This document shows positions 7,256 to 15,994 of a DNA stretch of 33,689 nt, one piece after another. The notes beneath the pieces are model-generated. The model had not been told where the DNA came from. It saw only the letters and a list, made by a program, of their open reading frames with translations, and made no database searches. The translations under genes and the position numbers were made by a program. The stretch is taken from positions 1 through 33,689 of the forward strand of contig DYER01000108.1 in the NCBI GenBank assembly GCA_020725605.1, read 5' to 3'. Source of the DNA: Ammonifex sp. (lineage in GTDB: Bacteria > Bacillota > Desulfotomaculia > Desulfotomaculales > DYER01). The stretch's first letter is position 1, and every line of letters starts with the position of its first letter.

Positions 7256-8161
7256 ATGATCGCCGTTTCGACGAGTTGGGTTTCCGAAAATACTCCTTCG
7301 GCACGGGCCATTCTCGAGGCCGTAGAGTCCCTGGGCGCCCCGGCGGTGGAGCTGGACTACCGCATCGGCCCTCGGACCTACCGCGACCTGCGCGTATTGC
7401 TGAAGCAGGCCGGCATCCGCGTGGTCAGCGTGCACAACTTCTTTCCCACGCCGGAGCTGGCCCGGGAGCCGAGCGGAGATGTATTCCTCTACACCTCCGA
7501 CGACGACCGGGAGCGGGAGCTGGCCCTGCGCTACACCCTGAGGACCCTGGAGGCCTGCGCGGAGGTCGAGGCCCGTGTGGCGGTCCTCCACCTGGGCCGC
7601 GTTCCCCTGCGCGATTACGCGGACCGGCTGTACGAACTACACGGGCGGGGTGAACTGGAGGGTCCTGAGGGAAGGGCCGCCCGGCAGGAGTTGGCCGAAA
7701 GGCGGGCCAGGCTGGCACCCCGCTATCTGGACCGGGTGCTCCTGGCCCTGGACCGCATCTTGCGGGCCGCCGAGCGGTTGGGTGTGATGGTGGGCCTTGA
7801 GAACCGTTATCATTACCATGAAATCCCCTCTCTGGAGGAGGTCGGCCTTATCCTGCGCGAATTCCGCGGCGCGCCGGTGGGCTACTGGCACGACACGGGT
7901 CACGCGCACCACTGGCAGGTCATGGGGTGGGCCCACCAGGAGGATTTCCTGCGCACCTACCGGGACGACCTGATCGGCATGCACCTCCACGACGCCCGGG
8001 GCCGCGAGGACCACCTGGCGCCCGGCACCGGGGAGGTGGACTTCGCGTCGGTGGCGCGTTACCTACGGGACGGCGTGCTGCGGGTGGCCGAGGTGCACGC
8101 CAGGAGTGACCTGGACGGCTACCGGGCCGGGCTGGCCCTGCTGCGCCACCTGGGCTTTTGA
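7256..8161 (+). CDS. Xylose-isomerase-like TIM-barrel protein (sugar phosphate isomerase/epimerase family)
   Basis: The 301-residue product fits the AP-endonuclease-2/xylose-isomerase-like TIM barrel. Metal-binding type residues lie at barrel strand ends: E182 in VGLENRYHYHE, D213 and H216 in HDTGHAH, H243/H245 in GMHLHDARG, and E279 in VAEVHAR. The loop HLAPGTGEVDF (about 253-263) is typical of this family, which includes sugar-phosphate isomerases, epimerases and some dehydratases. The long helical insert about residues 115-165 is rich in Arg and Glu. The start is ATG at 7256. The substrate is unknown, and no sugar transport or kinase gene is nearby. Confidence 0.8.
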   Translation: MIAVSTSWVSENTPSARAILEAVESLGAPAVELDYRIGPRTYRDLRVLLKQAGIRVVSVHNFFPTPELAREPSGDVFLYTSDDDRERELALRYTLRTLEACAEVEARVAVLHLGRVPLRDYADRLYELHGRGELEGPEGRAARQELAERRARLAPRYLDRVLLALDRILRAAERLGVMVGLENRYHYHEIPSLEEVGLILREFRGAPVGYWHDTGHAHHWQVMGWAHQEDFLRTYRDDLIGMHLHDARGREDHLAPGTGEVDFASVARYLRDGVLRVAEVHARSDLDGYRAGLALLRHLGF

Positions 8162-8218
8162 GGGCCCCGGTGGGCGATGCGGAACCGCGTTCCGGCGCCG
8201 GTGTTGCGGGACGCGTTA

Positions 8219-9181
8219 CTATAGCATCCTGCTGGCCCGCAGGATCAGGATGACCGCCGAGGATACGAGGAGGGATAGGAGCACGATGCCCGCGAAGGCC
8301 AGGGGCGACTCCTGGAAGGGTAGACCCACGTTCATGCCGTAGAAGCTGGCCAGCATGGTCGGGATGGCCAGAACGATGGTCACCACCGTGAGGAATTTCA
8401 TGATCACGTTCAGGTTGTTGGAGATTACCGAAGCAAAGGCGTCCATGGTGCTGCTCAGGATCTGGGTGTAGATTTCGCTCATCTCTATGGCCTGGCGATT
8501 TTCGACGATGGCGTCTTCCAGCAGGTCCTCGTCCTCATCGTACAATTTAAGGACACGTCCCCCCACTCCCGACAGTTCCGGGTCCTTGGCCAGGTGTGAT
8601 TTCAGGAGCTTTTCCATCACGAGCTGATTGGCGCGCAGGGAAGTGGTAAAGTACACCAGGCTCTTTTCCAGGCCCAGGAGGCGGATGAGCTCCTCATTGC
8701 GGGTGGAGCGGTGCAACCTCTGCTGGAGGGCCTCGCTTTTCTTGTCGATTTCGCGCAGGTAGCGCAGGTACTGGGAGGCAGTTCTGTAGAACAGGTGCAG
8801 GAGGAAGCGCGTTTTCTTGAAGGTATAAAAGCCCCTGGGCCGGGAAGTGTGGAGTTCGTCCAGCACGGGTACATCTTCCAGACAGACCGTGGCGATGCAG
8901 CCCTCGGTGATGATAACGCCCAGAGGAATGGTGTCGTAGGTGTCTCCGCGGTTGACCGGAACCCGGATGATGATGAGAACGCAACCGTCTTCGGCCTCGA
9001 TGCGCGAGGTTTCCTCCTCGTCCAGCGGGTATTCCACGAAGTCGGCGGGGACGCCGAGCCCGCGGGTGGCTTCCGCGACCTCTTCGGCGGTGGGGTTGAC
9101 CAGATGAAGCCAGCTGCCCTTTTCCCCCACGACACCGGTTTCCAGGAGCGCTTCCCCCTCGCTTCGGTACACCTTGAGCAC
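8219..9181 (-). CDS. corA: CorA-family magnesium/divalent metal transporter
   Basis: CorA proteins are pentameric channels for Mg2+ and sometimes Co2+ or Ni2+. The 320-residue product has the cytoplasmic N-terminal funnel domain, the long stalk helix (about residues 130-260) and two C-terminal membrane segments (about 262-281 and 295-315). The selectivity motif YGMN is at 281-284, followed by VGLPF in the periplasmic loop. The acidic stretch DEDEDLLEDA (216-225) may add metal-sensing sites. I chose the GTG at 9181 because AGGAGA lies 8-13 bases upstream; the frame stays open for 23 more codons that are unlike CorA. It diverges from the phosphoesterase gene and converges on the TIM-barrel gene. 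Confidence 0.94.
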   Translation of the reverse strand: MLKVYRSEGEALLETGVVGEKGSWLHLVNPTAEEVAEATRGLGVPADFVEYPLDEEETSRIEAEDGCVLIIIRVPVNRGDTYDTIPLGVIITEGCIATVCLEDVPVLDELHTSRPRGFYTFKKTRFLLHLFYRTASQYLRYLREIDKKSEALQQRLHRSTRNEELIRLLGLEKSLVYFTTSLRANQLVMEKLLKSHLAKDPELSGVGGRVLKLYDEDEDLLEDAIVENRQAIEMSEIYTQILSSTMDAFASVISNNLNVIMKFLTVVTIVLAIPTMLASFYGMNVGLPFQESPLAFAGIVLLSLLVSSAVILILRASRML

Positions 9182-9308
9182 GTTTTCATCTCCTGCCGTT
9201 TTGTTCGTCCGACGACTGTAATTATAGACGCGCGGGCAGGTCAGTGGCAACTTTTTTTCTTACCGGTTGCGCGAGAGCCAAAACCCGTTTTGCGGAGGTG
9301 ATGTGCGA

Positions 9309-9851
9309 ATGCGTCTGGGCCTGGTGAGCGACACCCACGGCGAGTTGGAAAACCTCAGGGAGGCCGCGCGGCGGCTGGTGCGGGAGTGGCGTGTTGAGGC
9401 CATAGCCCACCTCGGGGACGAGTGTGAGGACGTAGTGGTACTGGAGGAGTTTCCCGGTCCGGAGATCATCCGGGTGCCGGGGGTGTTCTGCGAGCACTAC
9501 CGCGACCCCGCCATCCCCAACCGCCTGGTGCGGGAGCTGGCGGGCCACCGGGTCCTGTTCACCCACACCCCGACCTCCCACGCCAACGACTTGCCCGGGG
9601 ACCCCAAACCCGAGGAACTGGTGGCGCGCCGGGAGGTGGACGTGGTGGCCTTCGGGCACACCCACGTGCCCCTGGTGGAGGAGCGGGACGGTGTGCTTTG
9701 GGTCAATCCCGGACACCTGAAGGGGCAGGATAAACGCGGCCACGCCCCGGGTTTCGCCGTGGTGGACCTGGCCGCGGACCGGGTGGAGGTGCGGCTGGTG
9801 GACCTGGCCGGCGGCGTGGTCACGACCCACTTCGTGTGGGAGCGCAAATGA
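9309..9851 (+). CDS. YfcE/MJ0936-like metallophosphoesterase
   Basis: This 180-residue calcineurin-fold phosphoesterase is of YfcE size. Motif 1 is LVSDTHGE, motif 2 is HLGDECED, motif 4 is LFTHTP and motif 5 is FGHTHVPL, which together hold two metal ions. The usual motif 3, GNCD/GNHD, reads GVFCEH here, so the Asn that binds both metal and substrate phosphate is not in its normal place. The enzyme may still be active on phosphodiesters, but its substrate is unknown. The ATG at 9309 follows GGAGG with a 10-base gap; an in-frame GTG at 9303 is the alternative. It is transcribed divergently from corA. Confidence 0.88.
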   Translation: MRLGLVSDTHGELENLREAARRLVREWRVEAIAHLGDECEDVVVLEEFPGPEIIRVPGVFCEHYRDPAIPNRLVRELAGHRVLFTHTPTSHANDLPGDPKPEELVARREVDVVAFGHTHVPLVEERDGVLWVNPGHLKGQDKRGHAPGFAVVDLAADRVEVRLVDLAGGVVTTHFVWERK

Positions 9852-9962
9852 CCTCCGTTCTCGGCCGGGCGGCGGCCTGAGCCCCGTCGAGGCCTTGAGG
9901 TACCATTAGCCGCAAGTTTTACAAGGGCGGGGAGGACTCGGCGGGAGGGCGAAGAAGTTTAA

Positions 9963-9990
9963 TTGCTGCGTCTTGTCGAAGACACAGCAA
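9963..9990 (+). promoter_or_regulatory. Strong hairpin immediately before a ribosome binding site
   Basis: A 12-bp stem with one C-A mismatch (TTGCTGCGTCTT / AAGACACAGCAA) and loop GTCG ends at the first base of the AGGGGTGAG ribosome binding site of the CoA-transferase gene. There is no T tract, so it is not a typical terminator. It may stabilise the mRNA 5' end or modulate translation. Confidence 0.45.
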
Positions 9991-10000
9991 GGGGTGAGAG

Positions 10001-11170
10001 TTGTTGTACGCGCTTCTTGCGGGCATGAAGGTGCTGGACCTGACCAGGCTGCTCCCGGGAGGCTACGCCACCATGATGCTGGCGGACCTGGGCGCGGAGG
10101 TGCTGAAGATCGAGGATCCGGGGGCCGGGGACTACCTGCGGGAGATGGGCCCCCGGGTCAGCGGGGAGAGCGTGTGGTTCCACGCCGTCAACCGCAATAA
10201 GAAGTCCATGCGCCTGAATCTGAAGGCCCCGGAGGGTCGCGAGGTCTTCGGGCGCCTGGTACGGGAGTTCAACGTGCTCATAGAGGGCTTCAGGCCCGGG
10301 GTCATGGAGCGGCTGGGCCTGGGCTACGAGGCCCTGGCAGCGGTTAACCCCCGCCTGGTCTACTGTTCGCTTTCCGGCTACGGCCAGGACGGGCCTTACA
10401 GTCAGAGGCCGGGACACGACATCAACTACATGGCCATCGCCGGGGCCCTGGGCCTGAGCGGCCACCGAGACGGGCCGCCCGTGCCGCCGGGGGTCCAGGT
10501 GGCGGACCTGAGCGGCGGCCTGATGGCCGTCGTGGGCATCCTGGCCGCCTACGTGCGGAGCCTGGCCACCGGACGGGGGGCCTACCTGGACGTGGCCATG
10601 ACCGACACCGTAATTTCCTGGATGACCATGTACCTCACCCAGTACCTGGCGGGGGCCGGCGAGCCGCGCCGGGGGGCCGAAGAACTCAACGGCGGGCTGG
10701 CCTGCTACAACGTCTACGCCACCGCGGACGGCCGGTACGTGAGCGTGGGTAACCTTGAGCCCAAGTTCTGGGAGGCCTTTTGCCGGGCCGCCGGCCGGCC
10801 GGACCTGCTGCCCCTGCAGTTCGCCCGGGACGAGGAGGCGCGGCGCGCGGTGCAGGACTTCTTCGCCGGCCTTACGCGGGACCGGGCTGTGGCTCTGTTC
10901 GGGGAGGTGGACACCTGCATCGAGCCCGTGCTGGACGTGGCCGAGGTACCTGAGCACCCGCAGGTCAGGGCCCGCAACCTCTTCGTGGAGCTGCCCGCCG
11001 GGGCGGGCCGCGTGCGGGCAGTAGGCCAGCCCTTGAAAATCCGGGGTGCGGAAGGGGCCGCGGACCGGCCGGCACCGGCGCCGGGGGAGCACACCGCGGA
11101 AATCCTGCGCCGCCTCGGTTACGGCGAGGGTGAGATCGAGGCCCTAAAACACGCCGGAGTGGTGGGTTAA
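10001..11170 (+). CDS. CaiB/BaiF-family (family III) CoA transferase or racemase
   Basis: Family III CoA transferases move CoA between carboxylic acids, and the related alpha-methylacyl-CoA racemases belong to the same fold. The 389-residue product starts with the typical KVLDLTRLLPGGYATMMLADLGAEVLKIE. It carries the conserved catalytic-type aspartate D169 in VADLSGG and the GHDINY segment (H139), which in racemases is an acid/base residue. With both present, racemase or transferase activity is possible. The start is TTG at 10001, nine bases after AGGGGTGAG, with ATG 10025 as a shorter option. It is followed by a Sir2 gene after 26 bp, so the two may be co-transcribed and linked through acyl-CoA metabolism, which is inference. 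Confidence 0.85.
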   Translation: MLYALLAGMKVLDLTRLLPGGYATMMLADLGAEVLKIEDPGAGDYLREMGPRVSGESVWFHAVNRNKKSMRLNLKAPEGREVFGRLVREFNVLIEGFRPGVMERLGLGYEALAAVNPRLVYCSLSGYGQDGPYSQRPGHDINYMAIAGALGLSGHRDGPPVPPGVQVADLSGGLMAVVGILAAYVRSLATGRGAYLDVAMTDTVISWMTMYLTQYLAGAGEPRRGAEELNGGLACYNVYATADGRYVSVGNLEPKFWEAFCRAAGRPDLLPLQFARDEEARRAVQDFFAGLTRDRAVALFGEVDTCIEPVLDVAEVPEHPQVRARNLFVELPAGAGRVRAVGQPLKIRGAEGAADRPAPAPGEHTAEILRRLGYGEGEIEALKHAGVVG

Positions 11171-11196
11171 ACCGGCAATACGGGAGGTTTGAGGCC

Positions 11197-11949
11197 GTGA
11201 AGGACGTACAAGCCGTTTTGCGGGCCGCCGCGGCGGAGATCGCGGCCGTGCCGAAGCAGACCATCGCCGTGACCGGGGCGGGCATTTCGGTCCCGAGCGG
11301 CATTCCGGCCTTCCGGGGCATAGGGGGACTGTGGGAAAAGTACGATCCCGAGGAGTACGCCACCATCGACGCTTTCCACGCCAATCCCGGAAAGGTCTGG
11401 CGCATGATAAGGGAGTTCAAGGAGGTCATAGAGCGGGCCCGGCCCAATCCGGCCCACCTGGCCCTGGCCAGGCTGGAGCAACTGGGTTACTTGCGCACCG
11501 TGATTACCCAGAACGTGGACGGGCTACACCAGGCGGCCGGCAATACGGACGTCATCGAGTTCCACGGCAACAACCGGTGGGTGCTCTGCCTGCGCTGCGG
11601 GGCCAGGTTCCCCGGCGCGGAGCTGGTGCTGGAGACCCTGCCGCCCCGGTGCACCTGCGGCGGGGTATTGAAGCCCGACGTGGTCTTTTTCGGGGAGCCC
11701 ATTCCGCCGGAGGCCCTGTCCCGCTCTTATGCCGAGGCGACCCGTTGTCGGGTGGTACTGGTGGTGGGCACCTCGGCCCAGGTGCAGCCGGCGGCCAGCA
11801 TTCCCTTCGTGGCCCGCAGCGCCGGGGCCAGAATAGTGGAGGTCAACCCGGAGCGCTGCCTGCCCTCGGACTACTGCCTGACGGGTCCGGCGGAAGAGCT
11901 GCTGCCCGCGCTGGTGAGCGAGGTGGAGCGACTGGCCGGGAGCCGGTAA
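11197..11949 (+). CDS. cobB: Sir2-family NAD-dependent protein deacylase
   Basis: Sirtuins remove acyl groups from lysines while consuming NAD. The 250-residue protein has all family signatures: the NAD-binding GAGISVPSGIPAFRG (27-41), TQNVDGLH (104-111), the catalytic His123 in EFHG, a four-cysteine zinc site (C131, C134, C152, C154) and VVGTSAQVQPA. The start is GTG at 11197 after GGGAGGT. The residues that separate desuccinylases from deacetylases (Tyr/Arg after the first motif) are not evident here: the helix reads GLWEKYDPEEYATIDAF, which fits a general deacetylase. It directly follows an acyl-CoA enzyme gene. The 204 bp after it contain no gene that I can support. Confidence 0.94.
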   Translation: MKDVQAVLRAAAAEIAAVPKQTIAVTGAGISVPSGIPAFRGIGGLWEKYDPEEYATIDAFHANPGKVWRMIREFKEVIERARPNPAHLALARLEQLGYLRTVITQNVDGLHQAAGNTDVIEFHGNNRWVLCLRCGARFPGAELVLETLPPRCTCGGVLKPDVVFFGEPIPPEALSRSYAEATRCRVVLVVGTSAQVQPAASIPFVARSAGARIVEVNPERCLPSDYCLTGPAEELLPALVSEVERLAGSR

Positions 11950-12153
11950 AGGAGGCCCGGTTTCTGCGTGCGGCCACGGACCGGCGGAGTCGTGGAGGAT
12001 TGCGGTGCCCTCGCGGGGCCACGGAGCAGGCGGGCCCGCAGGCACGGGGCCGACCCGGCATTTGGGGGCGGCGGGCGGTTCGCCCGGCCGGGGGCCTGGC
12101 CGCGGACGAGCCGCCTGCCTGTCCCGGCGAACGGGTGGTTTCCGAGGGTCGAA

Positions 12154-12834
12154 CTACCGGTCCGGCTTGCCTTCGCCCGTTCCCCCCGTGTCGTGGCCCA
12201 GGAGCTGCACCGTGACGTCCGCCGCCACGGCGCACTGCTCGCCCGTGAGGGCCTCGTGGATTTCGGGGCAGCGCCGACGCTTGGGCACGAAGCCGATCTT
12301 TTCCTTGACGATGCGCACCCGGGTGGGAAGATCACCCGTGACCACGGTGTAGGGTACGTTCATAACGTCCAAAAAGCTCTTGATCTTGTTGTCGATGACG
12401 ATGGCGAAGTCGGTATCCTGGTAGCGGATGCCGTCGCTCTGGGCCGTGAACTCCCGGGGCACGTAAAAAATGTCGTACTCCGGGAGGTCGCGCATGGCCC
12501 ACTCGTAGAGTTTCATGAGGGCGTAGACTTCCTTAGGATTTTTGAAGTCGCAGGACAGGAGGCCGTAGACGTAGTTTAGAATGGTGGCGTTGTCGCAGAA
12601 GATGATGTCGCAGTAATTCAGTTCCTCCTCCCGCCGCTTCTGACCCTCGTACAGCAGGAACTGCTCAAAAATGCTGGTGGGTACGCCGTACCAGGCGATG
12701 TAGGACCGGGCGAACTCCAGGCACACGTCGCTGACGTAGCCCGCCATACTGTAGTCCACGTCCAGTTGCTTGCACAGGGTGGTCTTGCCGGTTCCCGGCC
12801 CCCCGAGGATGGCAATTTTTCTGGGCTTGGCCAT
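12154..12834 (-). CDS. P-loop ATPase/kinase-like protein resembling NadR C-terminal domain
   Basis: This 226-residue protein has a Walker A motif GGPGTGKTT at residues 10-18 and the strand IIFCDNATI (about 86-94), where a Walker-B-type Asp sits. The layout resembles the ribosylnicotinamide-kinase part of NadR and related AAA_28 ATPases, but there is no nucleotidyltransferase or HTH domain. A cysteine pair at RRRCPEI and GEQCAV near the C-terminus is unexplained. An AGGAG sequence lies 7-11 bases upstream of the ATG at 12834. The gene is antiparallel to Sir2 and followed on the minus strand by nothing in the window. The substrate is unknown. Confidence 0.7.
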   Translation of the reverse strand: MAKPRKIAILGGPGTGKTTLCKQLDVDYSMAGYVSDVCLEFARSYIAWYGVPTSIFEQFLLYEGQKRREEELNYCDIIFCDNATILNYVYGLLSCDFKNPKEVYALMKLYEWAMRDLPEYDIFYVPREFTAQSDGIRYQDTDFAIVIDNKIKSFLDVMNVPYTVVTGDLPTRVRIVKEKIGFVPKRRRCPEIHEALTGEQCAVAADVTVQLLGHDTGGTGEGKPDR

Positions 12835-12921
12835 CGGTTCTCCTCTCCCGTCCTGTCTCTTGTTACTGATGCCAGTTTAACCGGGAGCTGGAGGACGGGT
12901 CAAGGGGTATTTGCGGGGGGG

Positions 12922-13578
12922 TCAGCCGATGGTAATCACCCTGTGCGGTCCGGCCAGCAGGTCGCAAATCTCGTACATATTGGTTACCCGGCCCGCGGCC
13001 AGCCGTCCTTTGAGGCCGTAGTATTCCAGGCAGGTACCGCAGGAGAGTACTTGCGCGCCGCCGGCCGCCAGCCGCCGTAAGGCCTCCAGCACGGGTGAGC
13101 CCTCGGCGCTCAGGTAGACCCCGGTGTTCAGAAAGATCACGGCGGTGGGCGCCGTATCGCGCCGGGCCAGGGTCTCGAAGAAGCTCTTAATGAGGGTTTC
13201 GCCCAGATCCGCGGCCCCCTGGCCCAGGGTACTGGAGGTCACGAGGTACACGGTACGGACATCGCATGGCGGGAAGGCGCAGGGCCCGGGCCCCGCCTCC
13301 GCTCCCGTGGCCTTTTCTTCGGGCCCGGTGGTCGCCTCCGTCCCGGGTACCGTACCCGCCGGGCCGCGGGTGATGGTGAGATAGTAGAGCCCTTTCTCCG
13401 CGGCCACCTCCACTTCACAGCCCGCGTGGAGGGCGAAGCGCCGCACGTTGTCCCGGGCCGCCTCGTTGTCCACGATTACCCGTAAGGTGCCGCGTTCCAG
13501 CCTTTCCAGGGCCTTCTTGGTCTCCAGTACCGGTAGGGGACAGGACAGTCCCCGACAGTCCAGTTCGCGGAACTCCAC
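12922..13578 (-). CDS. yedF: YedF-like sulfurtransferase (TusA + DsrE-like domains), selenium-metabolism type
   Basis: The 218-residue protein joins an N-terminal TusA/SirA domain (residues 1-72; DCRGLSCPLPVLETKK with C8 and the sulfur-carrying C13) to a C-terminal DsrE-like domain (about 108-218; VYLVTSSTLGQG, FLNTGVYL and LSCGTCLEYYGL). This two-domain layout is that of YedF, found with selenium-using clostridia and proposed to handle sulfur or selenium transfer. An Ala/Gly/Pro-rich linker (about 73-106) separates the domains. The GTG at 13578 is preceded by GGGGAGGT; the frame is open upstream but non-conserved. No selD or selA is in the window, so the selenium link is from family knowledge only. 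Confidence 0.85.
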   Translation of the reverse strand: MEFRELDCRGLSCPLPVLETKKALERLERGTLRVIVDNEAARDNVRRFALHAGCEVEVAAEKGLYYLTITRGPAGTVPGTEATTGPEEKATGAEAGPGPCAFPPCDVRTVYLVTSSTLGQGAADLGETLIKSFFETLARRDTAPTAVIFLNTGVYLSAEGSPVLEALRRLAAGGAQVLSCGTCLEYYGLKGRLAAGRVTNMYEICDLLAGPHRVITIG

Positions 13579-13910
13579 GGCCGCTACCTCCCCGGAGTCT
13601 TGTTCCCTACCTATGGTGCCCATTCGCTGGTTTGCTTTACAATCCTTCATGGAATCTATTTAAAAGCTTTATCTTCTGCATGTGGCCGCCAAAGGAATTT
13701 GAATGGGCACCTCTGGCGGCCGGCCCGAGGGCGGTGCGGCCGTTCCGGGCGCGGGGCGCTTGCCCGGCCTTCGGGAAGGGCCCTACCACCCGGGAGCGCC
13801 GCTTTCGGACGACCGGGTGCCGAACCGAAGCCCGGGTGGCGTGGCAGCACGGGCACTCCCGCGGACAGCCGACCCGGGGGCCGGGCCCTGCGCCATCCGC
13901 CGGTTGCGCC
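13579..13910. other. Intergenic region with GC-rich hairpin, no gene seen
   Basis: About 330 bp separate yedF and the FtsA-like gene. It contains an 8-bp perfect inverted repeat (GGCCGCCA at 13684-13691 and TGGCGGCC at 13714-13721) around an AT-rich 22-base loop. The AT-rich stretch at 13640-13680 may hold the yedF promoter, but I cannot assign hexamers. I recognise no riboswitch class. Confidence 0.4.
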
Positions 13911-13939
13911 TTGTTCACACCCGCCCTCCGTGTTAGAAT
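13911..13939 (+). promoter_or_regulatory. Sigma-A type promoter of the FtsA-like gene
   Basis: TTGTTC (13911-13916) and TAGAAT (13934-13939) are spaced by 17 bp. Transcription would begin about 10 bases before the ATG at 13956, just covering the GGGAAGG ribosome binding site, so the 5' leader would be very short. Confidence 0.55.
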
Positions 13940-13955
13940 TTTCGTGGTGGGAAGG

Positions 13956-15953
13956 ATGGACCTGCAGGTGACACCCGAAAATACCATCTTCGCGCTGGAC
14001 ATCGGCACCCGCACCGTCATCGGCCTGGTGGCCGTACCCGAGGAGGCGCGGCTGCGGGTGGTGGCGGAGTACGCGGTGGAGCATCCCAGGCGCACCATGT
14101 TCGACGGCCAGATTCACGACATCGCCGGCGTGGCCGCCGCGGTACGGGAGGTCAGGGAGGAACTGGAGGCCAGGCTGGGTTTCCGGCTGCACCGCGTGGC
14201 CATTGCCGCGGCGGGCCGCTCCCTCCTCACCCGCCATTACCGCGTAACGCGTGAGGTGGGCGAGGTCGAAATAGACGAGAGGTTCCTGAGCGCCATGGAA
14301 ATGGCCGCGGTGCGGGGGGCCCAGGAGGAACTGCTGGCCGAGCTCGCGGCCACACCCGAGGATTACGCCTGCGTGGGCTACAGCGTGGCCGCCTACCGCC
14401 TGGACGGTTATCCCCTGGCCAGCCTGGCCGGGCACCGCGGCAAGGTTGCCGAGGCCGACGTGATCGCCACCTTCCTCCCCGCCTCGGTGGTCAACGGCCT
14501 GTACGCCGTGCTGGCCCGCGCCGGCCTGGAGCCGCTGCACCTGACCCTGGAGCCCATGGCCGCGGTGGAGGTGGCGGTGCCCGAGGGTCAGCGCCTTTTA
14601 AACCTGGCCCTGGTGGACATCGGTGCCGGGACCTCGGACGTGGCCGTAACGCGGGACGGGGCCATCGTGGCCTACGCCATGGTGCCCCTGGCCGGGGACG
14701 AGGTCACCGAGGAGATCATGCAGGCCTGCCTGGTGGACTTCGATACGGCGGAGGGGATCAAGAGGAAGCTGGGCCGGGAGCGGGAGATACGCTTTTGCGA
14801 CGTCACCGGGATGGAGCAGTGCCTTGCCACGGAAGAGTTGCTCTCCCTCATCGACCCGGCCCTGGAGCGCCTGGCTGGTGAAGTCGCCGGGGCCGTATTG
14901 GGCGCCAACGGGGGGCGGCCGCCTCGGGCCGTGTTCTGTGTGGGCGGCGGGAGCCAGGTGCCCGGCCTCACGGAAAAGATCGCCCGCCATCTGAACCTGG
15001 ACGCCGCGCGGGTGGTCGTGCGGAGCCGCCGCTCCCTGGGGCCCGTGATATGCGGCACCGAAGGGGGCCTTGACGGGCCCGAGGGTGTGACCGTGGCGGG
15101 CATCGCGGTTACGGCCCTGCGGCGGCTGGGCCACGACTTCCTCCACGTGGTGGTCAACGGCCGGGAGCACCGTCTGTTCAACGCCGGCGGGTTCACGGTG
15201 GCCAGGGTGCTGGCCCTCACCGGCTTCGACCCCCGCCAGCTCGTCGGCCGCCACGGCCGCGACCTCATCTTTACCCTCAACGGCCGGGAGCATGTGATCT
15301 ACGGCGAGCCGGCGCGGCCGGCCCGGCTGTTCGTCAACGACTTCCCGGCCACCATGCAGACCCGGGTAAGGCACGGGGACCGGGTGACGGTGGAGCCGGC
15401 CGCGGACGGCGAGGACGCCCGGTGCACCGTAGGCGACCTCCTGCCGGCCGACGGCCTCGTACGTATCGCCCTGGACGGTTGCGAACTGGCCCTGGAGGGC
15501 CTGTGTCTGGTGAACGGAGAGCCCGCCGCGCCGGACCGTTTGTTGCGCGAAGGAGACACCGTGGAAATCTGCACGGCCCTGACCCTGGAGGAAATTGCGG
15601 CCGAGTACGCGGGCCGCCCCCTGTCGGACGTTATGATTACCGTCAACGGCGAACCCGCGGACCCGACCCGCCGGCCGCGTCAGGGAGACCGGGTGGAGTT
15701 GATTCCCGCCGGCGCCGCGGGAACCCCGCCGGGCCGGTGGGACGCGCGAGAAATCACCGTGCGGGTCAACGGCCAGCCCGTGACGCTGACCGGCCGCAGC
15801 AGCTACATTTTCGTGGACGCCCTGGCCCGGGTCGAACTGGACCTCTCCCGGGTGCGGCCCCCGGTGCTTCTGCTCCTCAACGGCCGGCCGGCCGGCCTCA
15901 CCGACGAACTGCGCGACGGCGACGAGGTGGAAGTCTCCTCCGGCGGCGGGTGA
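13956..15953 (+). CDS. FtsA/actin-like ATPase with long C-terminal tail of small beta domains
   Basis: The 665-residue protein begins with an FtsA/SHS2-type actin-like ATPase. It shows phosphate-1 ALDIGTRTVIGLV (about 10-22), an inserted SHS2-like region, phosphate-2 LVDIGAGTSDVAV (about 219-231) and the adenosine motif CVGGGSQVPG. From about residue 385 to the end it carries repeated short modules ending in phrases such as VNGEPA, LNGREH, and RHGDRVTVEP, RQGDRVELIP, RDGDEVEVSS. They read like tandem beta-grasp/ThiS- or SLBB-like units. It is annotated as a cell-division FtsA-domain protein in related clostridia; its true role is unknown. FtsA proper is about 420 residues, so the tail is the notable feature. 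The start is ATG at 13956 with GGGAAGG upstream. It stands alone between a promoter and a hairpin. Confidence 0.8.
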   Translation: MDLQVTPENTIFALDIGTRTVIGLVAVPEEARLRVVAEYAVEHPRRTMFDGQIHDIAGVAAAVREVREELEARLGFRLHRVAIAAAGRSLLTRHYRVTREVGEVEIDERFLSAMEMAAVRGAQEELLAELAATPEDYACVGYSVAAYRLDGYPLASLAGHRGKVAEADVIATFLPASVVNGLYAVLARAGLEPLHLTLEPMAAVEVAVPEGQRLLNLALVDIGAGTSDVAVTRDGAIVAYAMVPLAGDEVTEEIMQACLVDFDTAEGIKRKLGREREIRFCDVTGMEQCLATEELLSLIDPALERLAGEVAGAVLGANGGRPPRAVFCVGGGSQVPGLTEKIARHLNLDAARVVVRSRRSLGPVICGTEGGLDGPEGVTVAGIAVTALRRLGHDFLHVVVNGREHRLFNAGGFTVARVLALTGFDPRQLVGRHGRDLIFTLNGREHVIYGEPARPARLFVNDFPATMQTRVRHGDRVTVEPAADGEDARCTVGDLLPADGLVRIALDGCELALEGLCLVNGEPAAPDRLLREGDTVEICTALTLEEIAAEYAGRPLSDVMITVNGEPADPTRRPRQGDRVELIPAGAAGTPPGRWDAREITVRVNGQPVTLTGRSSYIFVDALARVELDLSRVRPPVLLLLNGRPAGLTDELRDGDEVEVSSGGG

Positions 15954-15994
15954 GCCGGCCGTATCGCGGGCGGGAGCGCGCGGCACGACGCCGG

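Noticed and set aside
14598-15986. A 462-codon minus-strand open frame opposite the FtsA-like gene
   Set aside because: It mirrors the codon bias of the plus-strand gene, has no promoter, and its translation is low-complexity His/Gly/Gln-rich.
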